This document shows, in pieces, positions 55,631 to 62,414 of a stretch of 64,000 nucleotides of DNA. The notes under the pieces were generated by a model. That model worked only from the letters and a program-made list of their open reading frames with translations, was not told the origin of the DNA and made no database searches. A program made the position numbers and the translations under genes. Each line of letters opens with the position of its first letter. Position 1 is the first letter of the stretch. This DNA comes from Gammaproteobacteria bacterium (GTDB lineage Bacteria > Pseudomonadota > Gammaproteobacteria > Competibacterales > Competibacteraceae): contig JACKNE010000016.1 of NCBI GenBank assembly GCA_024235035.1, positions 29,727 to 93,726 on the forward strand. The letters are read 5' to 3'.

Positions 55631-55948
55631 TCATCGGTAAAATACCGCCAGCCAAATGGTCGGGCAAGCGGTGAATGTCACCCGATGGCGGGTGTGCGCC
55701 GGCAGGTTCAGCGAATCGCCCCGCGTCAATCGAACCTGCTCGCCCGTTGCGAATGTAATCTCGGCCTCTCCCTCCAACAGCGCCACCCACTCATGTTCGT
55801 CCTGGTCGTACCAAAACCCCTCCGGCGAAACGTGGCCGTTGGACACAATACGTTCAATGCGCACAGCGTCATGCCGGAGCAATTCCGTAAAGATTTCTCC
55901 AGTGTGATCGCCGGGTAGGGAATTCAGTAGATTGGTCGTGGAGCGCAT
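55631..55948 (-). CDS. Small cupin protein
   Basis: A 105-residue single-domain cupin. Motif 1 region: YDQDEHEWVALLEGEAEITF; motif 2: GDSLNLPAHTRHRVTF, retaining the metal-ligand His/Glu residues. The start at 55948 (MRSTTNLLNSLPGDHTGEIF) was preferred to a 42-codon longer frame whose extra sequence looks non-coding and AT-rich. Enzyme activity is not predictable. Isolated gene; nothing recognisable in the 230 bases either side. Confidence 0.75.
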   Translation of the reverse strand: MRSTTNLLNSLPGDHTGEIFTELLRHDAVRIERIVSNGHVSPEGFWYDQDEHEWVALLEGEAEITFATGEQVRLTRGDSLNLPAHTRHRVTFTACPTIWLAVFYR

Positions 55949-56180
55949 CACCGTCTCTTCGTCGATTGAATGCAGGATACCTGATTTCGTTTCAGGGTTG
56001 GTGTAGCACCCCTGTCGGGCTGCTCTTTGCCATATTATTGTATTTAATGAGATTAATGCAGAAAAATTCCTCAATAAGTTGAAAATTTCCTGTCATTGGA
56101 CTACGAATTACGAGATCGTATTTTTTGCAGGTCGTGGTCAACCTTGCCTATTCCATCTCGTGATCAATCGGAGCCGCCTC

Positions 56181-56831
56181 ATGTCCGATCCTAACGCACT
56201 GCATCCCGATCAACATCGGTTCAAGAATCTCACAAACGATCAAGTTCGCCGCCTACAGAAAATAATGGATTTTGCGGTGATTTCCATTGACCATGCGATC
56301 AAGCGGTTGCAACCGATGATCAGTCCTCCCGTCGGTTGCAATCCGGCTGAGCGCTGGAACCGCGAGAATTACCATTGCTGGTGGGGGGAGTTCGATGCCC
56401 AGCGAAGTTCACGAACAGCGCAGTTATGTGTAACGCGCTATCAGGCGGTGAAAGGCAAACTCAATACCTCGAAGCTTCGCTTCAAGCTACGCAAGGAAGA
56501 GCGTTACACGAACGTTGCGCCTTATTGGGGTTGGCGGATTTATTTGGGAGCGAACTTTTTTCGATCGAGGTCACTTGATTCGCTCTCTACGTTAATCCAC
56601 GAATTGTTCCATCTAATAGGACTTGTCGATCTACGCTACTCGCGTGATGCGTGCGTGACGCTGGCCCAGACATTGCCCATACTTGCTCGCGGCAATCCCG
56701 ATAATTACGCCTATTACGCCCTCGATTGCTACCGTAATCAACTGTCTGGCGCTAGTCATTTGGCGATGGACGATCCGTATTGCCAGTTGGCGCGACAAGA
56801 TCATGGTTCAATAAGATTGCCGGGCACCTAG
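56181..56831 (+). CDS. M35-like (aspzincin) metallopeptidase
   Basis: A 216-residue protein with a zinc site of the deuterolysin/peptidyl-Lys metallopeptidase kind: LSTLIHELFHLIGLVD (HExxH) followed by a downstream aspartate (RYSRDAC) and the family's GNPDNYAYYALDCY. The N-terminal half has helices and paired Cys residues (PVGCNPAERWNRENYHCWW). No signal peptide is seen with the start at 56181, which has GGAG upstream; a 34-codon extension is also open. Such proteins are often secreted or delivered as effectors, but no secretion genes are near. Confidence 0.62.
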   Translation: MSDPNALHPDQHRFKNLTNDQVRRLQKIMDFAVISIDHAIKRLQPMISPPVGCNPAERWNRENYHCWWGEFDAQRSSRTAQLCVTRYQAVKGKLNTSKLRFKLRKEERYTNVAPYWGWRIYLGANFFRSRSLDSLSTLIHELFHLIGLVDLRYSRDACVTLAQTLPILARGNPDNYAYYALDCYRNQLSGASHLAMDDPYCQLARQDHGSIRLPGT

Positions 56832-56846
56832 CAATTCGTAGCGAAT

Positions 56847-56940
56847 CTGTCGGGCAACACAATGTTTTTACCCGATCGACCAGGCTGCCTGGCTGTTTCC
56901 GAGATAGGTCGGGTGCGGGTACCCGATAGGCGCACGTTCG
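56847..56940. repeat. TCGGGC-type repeat cluster
   Basis: Several GTCGGGC / ACCCGA units (CTGTCGGGCAACAC, TTACCCGATC, AGGTCGGGTGCGGGTACCCGAT) lie in this gap, echoing the palindrome between pap and ppk1. Non-coding, more degenerate than that copy. Confidence 0.45.
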
Positions 56941-56997
56941 GAGGAACCTAGCGGGTCACAGTTGTTGCCGCCGACAACGTGGTCGAGTGATGGGGGT

Positions 56998-57456
56998 TTA
57001 GCGCCCTCCGGTGTGCGGAACGGCGTGGAGATCCAGGGCGGTGCAGGTTTCTTCGTAGGCTTGGTTCAGCCATCTACGCTCGGCGGCGGGTTCGCGTGCG
57101 TTCAGGGCATGGAGTTCGGTTTCGATGTCTACGAGACGGTCATCGGGGGTCGTTTGTAGCCGACTGAGCAGTAGAATCCATTGGCGTTTGAGATCGGCAT
57201 GGAGGCTAAACTTGCCCAGCATCCCGAATGCGAGGACCGCACCATTGAGCAATGCGGCGATTAGAGCGATCCCGGCCACGATCCAACTTTTGTAGGGGAT
57301 GGTTTCTAATAGGGCGATGAAGGCGGCGCTGCTCAGGATGAATGAGACAAAGGAGGTCCAATTTAGCCAGTTTCCATAGCGTCGCTCTAGATTTTCGTGG
57401 TAGCGGATGTTCATCCGTGCTTGAAATTGCAGCTCATGCCGAGTCAGTTCAGCCAT
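56998..57456 (-). CDS. Two-TM SLATT-like membrane protein
   Basis: A 152-residue protein. An amphipathic N-terminal helix (RHELQFQARMNIRYHENLERR) leads into two membrane spans (WLNWTSFVSFILSSAAFIAL and WIVAGIALIAALLNGAVLAF) and a helical C-terminal tail with LKRQWILLLSRLQ. This helix-TM-TM-helix layout is that of SLATT and related two-TM domains, which occur as pore-like effectors in some defence systems. Start at 57456, overlapping the end of a short Pro-rich ORF by 8 bases. Function not known; no nucleotide-second-messenger synthase is adjacent. Confidence 0.6.
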   Translation of the reverse strand: MAELTRHELQFQARMNIRYHENLERRYGNWLNWTSFVSFILSSAAFIALLETIPYKSWIVAGIALIAALLNGAVLAFGMLGKFSLHADLKRQWILLLSRLQTTPDDRLVDIETELHALNAREPAAERRWLNQAYEETCTALDLHAVPHTGGR

Positions 57457-57598
57457 GCTTTTTCTCCGGTTGAGGTCGCGGCTTAGGGGGAGGGACCGGG
57501 CGCGGTGGATAGTGCTCATGGACTTGTCCAGGCTCTTTGGGATCGGGTCTCTGGGTTGAGGGGTTTTTCGGTCCCAGGGGGTGGTCATTTTTTACCAT
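57449..57598 (-). CDS. Small proline-rich protein
   Basis: A 49-residue basic, Pro-rich frame (MVKNDHPLGPKNPSTQ ... PPRPVPPPKPRPQPEKKHG). Its stop overlaps the start of the two-TM protein, and the AGAAAAAGC just ahead of that start could act as ribosome site, so translation of the two is probably coupled. No membrane span. Unrecognised. Confidence 0.5.
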   Translation of the reverse strand: MVKNDHPLGPKNPSTQRPDPKEPGQVHEHYPPRPVPPPKPRPQPEKKHG

Positions 57599-57758
57599 CG
57601 CGCGTTCAACAGTCGGATCAGATCTCTTGCGTATTAGACCAGAGCGTATGGGGTTTGTGCAGTCGTCGATTGGGGTGAGACCGTCGTAGTGGAAGGAACT
57701 CGCTGAGTCGGGGAGCATCCCTCTTGAATTAGCGCTTTGGATAGATCCACGGCCTTCA

Positions 57759-58394
57759 TTAGGCGTTTCTCTGCTCAGTAGCTAGCCGCACTGCCAGGCC
57801 GCCTAGCATGACACCCATAAAATAACGCTGAACCCGAAGCCACACAGGATGATGACTGAACCAGCGCGCAAGCTCGGCAGCAGATAACGCGATGGCTAGA
57901 TTTACTATGAAACTCACTCCAATCTGGACGCAGCCCAATAAAATACTTTGAAGGAATACTGAGCCGTGTTCTGGCGAAATAAATTGGGGGAAGATGGATA
58001 GATAAAACGCTGCGATCTTTGGATTGAGCGCATTCGTAACAAAACCCATGGTGAAGAGCTTGTGAGCGGGTTCGATGGGCAATGCATGTGGCTCGAAAGG
58101 TGAACTAGCGCCCGGTTTGAGCATTTTCCACGCTAGATAGAGGAGGTACGACGCACCCAGCCATTTGACGATTTCATAAGCAAATGGGATAGCCAAGAAC
58201 AGCGCAGTAATACCCAATGCCGCCGCGAACATGTGAACCACGAACCCTGCGATTACGCCGAGCAGCGAGATGACGCCCGCGTTTCGCCCTTGGCAGATGG
58301 ATCGCGATATTAAATAGATCATGTTTGGGCCGGGGCTCAGCACCATAACCAGAGCAGCAAGAGCGAAAATAATCAGTTCATTTGCAGGAATCAT
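57759..58394 (-). CDS. LysE/RhtB family amino acid exporter
   Basis: A 211-residue inner-membrane exporter with six predicted spans. The family motif VLSPGPNMIYLISRSI and the following GRNAGVISLLGVIAGF are clear, as is GFVTNALNPKIAAFYLSIFPQF. The start at 58394 (MIPANELIIFALAAL) fits the family; an 18-codon extension does not. The gene begins at the left edge of a cassette-like region. Substrate (homoserine, threonine, Leu or other) cannot be told. Confidence 0.88.
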   Translation of the reverse strand: MIPANELIIFALAALVMVLSPGPNMIYLISRSICQGRNAGVISLLGVIAGFVVHMFAAALGITALFLAIPFAYEIVKWLGASYLLYLAWKMLKPGASSPFEPHALPIEPAHKLFTMGFVTNALNPKIAAFYLSIFPQFISPEHGSVFLQSILLGCVQIGVSFIVNLAIALSAAELARWFSHHPVWLRVQRYFMGVMLGGLAVRLATEQRNA

Positions 58395-58726
58395 AGGGCG
58401 GTATTCTCTTGCGTAACGTAGCGGTGACCGGCAGCTACAGTGCAGCAAAGGCTATTCATTTTTACTTCCACATTACCTACGCACCCGCCTTCAGCCGCGG
58501 TTTGCCAGAGCGAAGCGGCGGCAAATACGTCGGCTGGAAGGCATGGCTGGACCTCATTGCTCATCCTCCGGACGCAGAGGCGAGTGTGACTACTGAACCG
58601 CCTGAAGAATTCCGACACAAGCCGTTGCCCGCCTGACGAGGTGGGCTGACGCGAAAAGGCCGCAGGAGTTTCAAACGGGGCCTCTACTCCACCTGCATTG
58701 CTCGAAATCTTCAGCACGGCATTCAT
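58391..58726 (-). CDS. Uncertain ORF in a cassette-like segment
   Basis: A 111-codon frame beginning MNAVLKISSNAGGVEAPFE, Cys- and Ser-rich, with no recognised domain; its stop overlaps the start of the LysE gene. It lies directly after an attC-like palindrome, where a cassette gene would start. An ORF on the opposite strand (58409-58636) is equally open. This 330-base stretch may be non-coding. Confidence 0.22.
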   Translation of the reverse strand: MNAVLKISSNAGGVEAPFETPAAFSRQPTSSGGQRLVSEFFRRFSSHTRLCVRRMSNEVQPCLPADVFAAASLWQTAAEGGCVGNVEVKMNSLCCTVAAGHRYVTQENTAL

Positions 58727-58737
58727 GAGGTCACGCC

Positions 58738-58785
58738 CCAATAACTGGCATGCGTAGCATGTCCATGTTGATTGGCTGGTTAGCT
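58738..58785 (-). repeat. attC-like palindrome behind yoeB
   Basis: Read on the minus strand, AGCTAAC (58785-58779) and GTTATTGG (58745-58738) flank an imperfect stem (TGGACATGC / GCATGCCA with an unpaired base). It starts 10 bases after the yoeB stop. Short for an attC. Confidence 0.4.
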
Positions 58786-58794
58786 GCCAATAAA

Positions 58795-59064
58795 TCAGTA
58801 GTGGTAGCGACATGAAATCACTGTGATAGCCTGATTATCTACTGCATAAACAAAGCGGTTTGTGTCATCAATCCGGCGTGACCAGAATCCTGCTAAGTTC
58901 TCTTTCAACGGCTCGGGCTTACCAATGCCTTCGAATGGAGAACGCTTAACATCATTAATCAGTTTGTTGATACGTTTAAGCGTTTTCTTATCTTGGGTTT
59001 GCCAATACAAGTAGTCGTTCCAAGCCTCATCTGTCCAAGATAGTAATCGTTGGCTACTACTCAT
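58795..59064 (-). CDS. yoeB: YoeB-type mRNA interferase toxin
   Basis: An 89-residue RelE-superfamily toxin that cleaves mRNA on the ribosome. Recognisable are LSWTDEAWNDYLYWQTQDKK, KPEPLKENLAGFWSRRIDD with the catalytic Glu and Arg, and the C-terminal CRYHY with the conserved His-Tyr. The ATG at 59064 overlaps the antitoxin stop. Like many cassette-borne toxin-antitoxin pairs it ends just before an attC-like site. Confidence 0.93.
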   Translation of the reverse strand: MSSSQRLLSWTDEAWNDYLYWQTQDKKTLKRINKLINDVKRSPFEGIGKPEPLKENLAGFWSRRIDDTNRFVYAVDNQAITVISCRYHY

Positions 59065-59311
59065 CAAGTAGCGCTCTTACCGTTGTTTGACCCGCTCGAT
59101 ACTGTGCTATTGAACGATTAAGATGCTCTGCATTTTCAGGAGAACGAAGTAAGTGTACCGTTTCCATCAGGCTATTGTAGTAATCCAATGACATCACAAC
59201 AGCATCTTCAGAATCTCTACGAGTGATGATTATTGTGTCCGCATCATTAATAACAGCATCTAAAACTGCTTTGAGGCTATTTCTTGCTTCTGTAAAAGAT
59301 ACAATTCTCAT
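59057..59311 (-). CDS. yefM: YefM-type antitoxin
   Basis: An 84-residue Phd/YefM antitoxin: N-terminal DNA-binding part MRIVSFTEARNSLKAVLDAV, then ADTIIITRRDSEDAVVMSLD and a C-terminal toxin-binding tail. It precedes and overlaps yoeB by 8 bases, so they are one operon, probably autorepressed at the AT-rich stretch just upstream (59312-59350). Confidence 0.93.
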   Translation of the reverse strand: MRIVSFTEARNSLKAVLDAVINDADTIIITRRDSEDAVVMSLDYYNSLMETVHLLRSPENAEHLNRSIAQYRAGQTTVRALLDE

Positions 59312-59397
59312 AAAAATACCAGTATGTACTTTTGATCAAAGAATTATAGGCTTTGTAATCACAAGTGTACAGTAAGTTGAACATGTATGATTGTAGC

Positions 59398-59463
59398 AGC
59401 TAACGCGCCGTTGAGCGACGACGCGCGCAGCGCGGAGGTGTCCGCTTCAACAGCTGGTTATAC
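59398..59463 (-). repeat. attC-like site behind the mrr-type gene
   Basis: On the minus strand GTATAAC (59463-59457) opens 3 bases after the mrr stop and GTTAGCT (59404-59398) closes the site. Inside, GTTGAAGCG and CGCTCAAC pair with one extrahelical base, the feature that sets attC strand choice in integrons. Total 66 bases. Confidence 0.6.
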
Positions 59464-59464
59464 G

Positions 59465-60334
59465 TCATATGGCTTTGAACCAATCCGAGTCAATAGCCAC
59501 CGACTCGACCAATTCGGTTCGGACCCCAAGACTTAGTTCTTTTAGCTTTTGTGCGAGTTGATCACCATCGACCAGGTCGATTGGGGGTGCGCCGTCACGC
59601 GTTGCTTCCTTGACCGCAGCGGGCGTGAACGTGCCCGTAGTAATGAACAAACCCTTGTCCGCTCGACCAACCATGGCGCCGCGGAAATCCCGGATCTCTC
59701 CTGCCCCAACGGAGCCTTGATATTTCTTGCATTGGAAGATGACATGGAAGCTCATGAATCCATGAAGGCGCGCGATGCCTTTTCCATCGATCCCGCCATC
59801 TCCTGTTCTTCCGGTGACCTCCACCTGGACAAAGCCGGATTCCCGCAAGAGTCGCTGGGCGAGACGTTCAAATTGCTCAGCCGATATCTCTTTGGTTAGG
59901 ATGCGGTGTAGCTCTTCGACCCAGGTCGATTCCTGCGCCAATTCTTTCGCTTCCGGAATTTCGCCCATTCCATCTTCAAGCTGCTCCGTCTTGCGGTTCC
60001 GTTGGTACTCTTCCCGTACGCGGCCGACTACTTCCCTCGGATTCACTGTTGGCGTGTCGTGCGCCTGTTGCGTCAGGACCCAAACGCCCCTTTTCGAATT
60101 TTCGAGGTGCCCAAATTGCTTTAGATAGCTTCTGGCCCAAGCGAGACGATAGGCTACTTCCGTTAACGTCGACTTCTCGGGATTATGAATGATGTTAACC
60201 ACGTCTTCTGGGAAACGTTCATTCGAAATCACCTTGTCGTAGATTTCATCGATGGACCCTGAGCCGCCGAGGTCTCTCAGTGCGGACAAAAGCGGATTCA
60301 TCAATTCATCGAATGTCGGGATTCTGGGCTTCAT
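59465..60334 (-). CDS. Mrr-type restriction endonuclease
   Basis: A 289-residue protein with an N-terminal Mrr_N winged-helix domain (about 8-95: PTFDELMNPLLSALRDLGGSG, EVAYRLAWARSYLKQFG, RGVWVLT) and a C-terminal PD-(D/E)XK Mrr_cat domain with RTGDGGIDGKG and FHVIFQCKKYQGSVG. Type IV-like enzymes of this kind cut methylated or foreign DNA. It is flanked on both sides by attC-like palindromes and fits an integron or genomic-island defence cassette. No methyltransferase is adjacent. Confidence 0.88.
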   Translation of the reverse strand: MKPRIPTFDELMNPLLSALRDLGGSGSIDEIYDKVISNERFPEDVVNIIHNPEKSTLTEVAYRLAWARSYLKQFGHLENSKRGVWVLTQQAHDTPTVNPREVVGRVREEYQRNRKTEQLEDGMGEIPEAKELAQESTWVEELHRILTKEISAEQFERLAQRLLRESGFVQVEVTGRTGDGGIDGKGIARLHGFMSFHVIFQCKKYQGSVGAGEIRDFRGAMVGRADKGLFITTGTFTPAAVKEATRDGAPPIDLVDGDQLAQKLKELSLGVRTELVESVAIDSDWFKAI

Positions 60335-60360
60335 CGATTGATGGCTCTGCTTTTCATGAC

Positions 60361-60436
60361 GTTATAACGCCACAAATAACCGGGCGCAAAAAGCGCGCAG
60401 CGGTTGTTGCGATCCGTGTTAATTTGTCTGTTAGGT
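60361..60436 (-). repeat. attC-like site behind the PEP-CTERM-like gene
   Basis: On the minus strand ACCTAAC (60436-60430) lies 17 bases after the stop and GTTATAA at 60368-60362 closes the site. ACAAATTAAC and GTTATTTGT pair with one extrahelical T; the centre holds GCGCGCTTTTTGCGC. Length 76. Confidence 0.6.
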
Positions 60437-60452
60437 GTCTTTAAGCAAAAAT

Positions 60453-61235
60453 TCACATAGTGTGCAAATAAAGCTTCTGTTTACTTGTTCTGCGAAGAAG
60501 CAGAGCAAGGCCAGAGCATAAAAGAATAAGCGGCGACGGCGCAGGTATAACTGAAATAACGGTTGTTGATAGCTCTCTCAACGCAAAGGTACTTTGAATA
60601 TTATCAAAATTGATATTTTGATTGGTTTCGAATCTGATATTGGCCGCTGCTCCCACGTCAAATGGAAAAGACGAATCAATAAACAAGTCGATCAATTGCG
60701 CGCCACCAGGATAGCTAATAACACCCATTCCAGTCTCGAAATCTAACTCTGGGAAATCGAGCGACAATACTTCGCTTTCACCTGTCAATTCAAACGAAGA
60801 AATAACCCCGCTATCAAGAGTTAAATTAACCACAAAAGACTCGATGAACTGTACATCATTAAAACTACGCGAGACAACGGAGCCATCTGCTAAAGTTATG
60901 TCAATTTCCATATCCATTGTGCCGGTTACGGATGACGATAAATTAACTTTTCCGCTTTTTTTTTCTGGATCAATGCTCCCTTTTAATCTACCTTTACCTT
61001 TCTTTCTACTTTTTTTCTTTGTGTGCTTGTATTTTTCGACCTCAATCATGTCTCCATTCTTTTTTGTTATCTTAAGCCCCTCTAGTTCTATAGTTTCTTT
61101 GTCGCTTTCCGAGTCAAAATTTGCACCCAAGTCGAGCTCAATCGTATTTGCGTACACGGATGTAGAAATTAATAAAATTAACACCGCCAGAAGCAATGCA
61201 TTAATATGATTTTTTTCATTAAATTTAATTCTCAT
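60453..61235 (-). CDS. Exported protein with a PEP-CTERM-like sorting tail
   Basis: A 260-residue AT-rich gene. A signal peptide (NALLLAVLILLISTSVYA) precedes a Lys/Glu-rich segment (about 55-85), then a beta-rich domain. The C-terminus VIPAPSPLILLCSGLALLLRR is a PEP-CTERM-like tripartite tail: VPxP-type motif, hydrophobic span, basic end, although Ala replaces Glu. Such proteins are processed by exosortase and often linked to exopolysaccharide; no exosortase is in the window. The start at 61235 has GGAG upstream; longer frames run through palindromes. The function is unknown. Confidence 0.6.
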   Translation of the reverse strand: MRIKFNEKNHINALLLAVLILLISTSVYANTIELDLGANFDSESDKETIELEGLKITKKNGDMIEVEKYKHTKKKSRKKGKGRLKGSIDPEKKSGKVNLSSSVTGTMDMEIDITLADGSVVSRSFNDVQFIESFVVNLTLDSGVISSFELTGESEVLSLDFPELDFETGMGVISYPGGAQLIDLFIDSSFPFDVGAAANIRFETNQNINFDNIQSTFALRELSTTVISVIPAPSPLILLCSGLALLLRRTSKQKLYLHTM

Positions 61236-61265
61236 AAATAGCTCCATCCTTTCGATGGTAGGTGC

Positions 61266-61396
61266 ATCTAACGGGGTGGCGGATAACCTGCGAGCCCGGA
61301 CAAAATGCAATTTTGGACGGGTGATGTCAGGTTGATCCGCGTGGTTATGCGGCGCGAAGCGCCAAGCAACCATGCGGATTAGAATCCGCCACCCCG
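61266..61396 (-). repeat. Nested attC-like palindromes
   Basis: Outer arms CGGGGTGGCGGAT (61272-61284) and ATCCGCCACCCCG (61384-61396) enclose two smaller folds: GGATAACCTG with CAGGTTGATCC (one extrahelical G), and ATCCGCGTGGTT with AACCATGCGGAT. GTTAGAT (61272-61266, minus) matches the attC core consensus GTTRRRY. It may be an unusual long attC or two fused sites. Confidence 0.5.
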
Positions 61397-61428
61397 TAGT
61401 GCGGGCGCGAAGCGTCCACACTACGCCG

Positions 61429-61507
61429 CCATAACCGGAGGCAAAAACTGCATAGGGAGGAACGACCAGCGCAGTTTTTGACGTCCGAGTTTATGGCTTT
61501 GTTATGT
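61429..61507 (-). repeat. attC-like site overlapping the GNAT gene end
   Basis: On the minus strand ACATAAC (61507-61501) contains the TAA stop of the acetyltransferase gene, and GTTATGG (61435-61429) ends the site. Inner arms GCAAAAACTGC and GCAGTTTTTGAC pair almost fully. A stop codon inside the first attC box is normal for integron cassettes. Length 79. Confidence 0.62.
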
Positions 61508-61933
61508 TTCATTTACCAGCCCCCACTCAAGTGCTTGAGATTGGTTTTCAAAAATAGCCAAGGCTGTACTCATACGCTTGAAACCAAGCTTTTTGTAAAA
61601 GGCTTCTTTTCCTGGGTATGAGTACAAAATTATCTTTTTGTGTCCCTCGGATAGCTCAACCAGTTTTGACACAATGCTTTTTCCTATACCAAGACCCTGA
61701 TGGCTTGGCAAAACGGCCACATCACAGATGTAGGAACAATCAATTCCATCAGCTAAAGCTCTACCAACGCCAACAAGTTTTCCTTCATCACAGATAAAGC
61801 ACTTGAACATGCTATTGGTAAATGCCTTTTGCAAATCTCCCGGCGTTTTCTCTCCCAATGGTGCCACTCTGTATAGGTTGGATAGTTCACCCCAATCAAT
61901 AGCATCTTGAGAATATAGCCATTCAAGTTTCAA
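61502..61933 (-). CDS. GNAT family N-acetyltransferase
   Basis: A 143-residue acetyl-CoA-dependent acetyltransferase. Motif A is VAVLPSHQGLGIGKSIVSKL (acetyl-CoA pyrophosphate loop QGLGIGK), preceded by VGVGRALADGIDCSYICD and followed by the C-terminal YPGKEAFYKKLGFKRM. The substrate is unknown. AT-rich relative to the core genes and framed by attC-like sites; GNAT genes are frequent integron cargo. Confidence 0.88.
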   Translation of the reverse strand: MKLEWLYSQDAIDWGELSNLYRVAPLGEKTPGDLQKAFTNSMFKCFICDEGKLVGVGRALADGIDCSYICDVAVLPSHQGLGIGKSIVSKLVELSEGHKKIILYSYPGKEAFYKKLGFKRMSTALAIFENQSQALEWGLVNET

Positions 61934-61952
61934 TGGTGACTCCTTTTAAAAA

Positions 61953-62000
61953 CATAACTAATGATTATATGGTTCCGTATAACTCCACAACGGTTATGTT
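61953..62000 (-). repeat. Short attC-like palindrome upstream of the GNAT gene
   Basis: On the minus strand ACATAAC (62000-61994) and GTTATGT (61959-61953) are complementary, with CCGT/ACGG inside; an overlapping GTATAAC/GTTATAC pair lies at 61978-62005. Shorter than a standard attC, so possibly truncated. Confidence 0.4.
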
Positions 62001-62023
62001 ATACAGCAACGTGACCTTGTGGC

Positions 62024-62254
62024 TTACCTGTCTCGTCGGTTGAGGTAGGGAATGAGCCTCAGCCTACGCGCCTTGATGCTGTCAACACCTACGAGCGCTA
62101 CTCGACGTTTTGCTTCTTTCTGATGTTCAGCTTGTTTTGCTGACCGGCGTTCTGCGTTGTCTTGCATATGCGCTCGACCTTCTTCGGTAATCCTTGCGTT
62201 TGCCCTGGTGGATACCGCCAGAATAGCGATCAGAAATGAAACAAGCCTTTCCAT
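62024..62254 (-). CDS. Small hypothetical exported protein
   Basis: A 76-residue frame with a signal-peptide-like start (MERLVSFLIAILAVSTRANA) and a highly charged remainder (MQDNAERRSAKQAEHQKEAK). No family recognised. It lies at the right edge of the cassette-like region. The 160 bases to the next gene hold nothing I recognise. Confidence 0.4.
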   Translation of the reverse strand: MERLVSFLIAILAVSTRANARITEEGRAHMQDNAERRSAKQAEHQKEAKRRVALVGVDSIKARRLRLIPYLNRRDR

Positions 62255-62414
62255 ACTTGAAATCTCTACGTCGATTTTAGGAGCGGTTCGTAGCGTCTCC
62301 TAAGAGGCCAGCACATCGCGGGCCAAGAAGATGGATGGGTATTCCACCATCTACGGCTTGCCAGCAAGCGCCCGTTAGCTTTCCTGGAGCAGCGCTTGCC
62401 AGCGTTTGCTTACC

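Noticed and set aside
58409..58636. Plus-strand ORF with a Pro-rich end (PPEEFRHKPLPA)
   Set aside because: Overlaps an equally weak minus-strand frame; neither shows domains, so it was not called as a gene.
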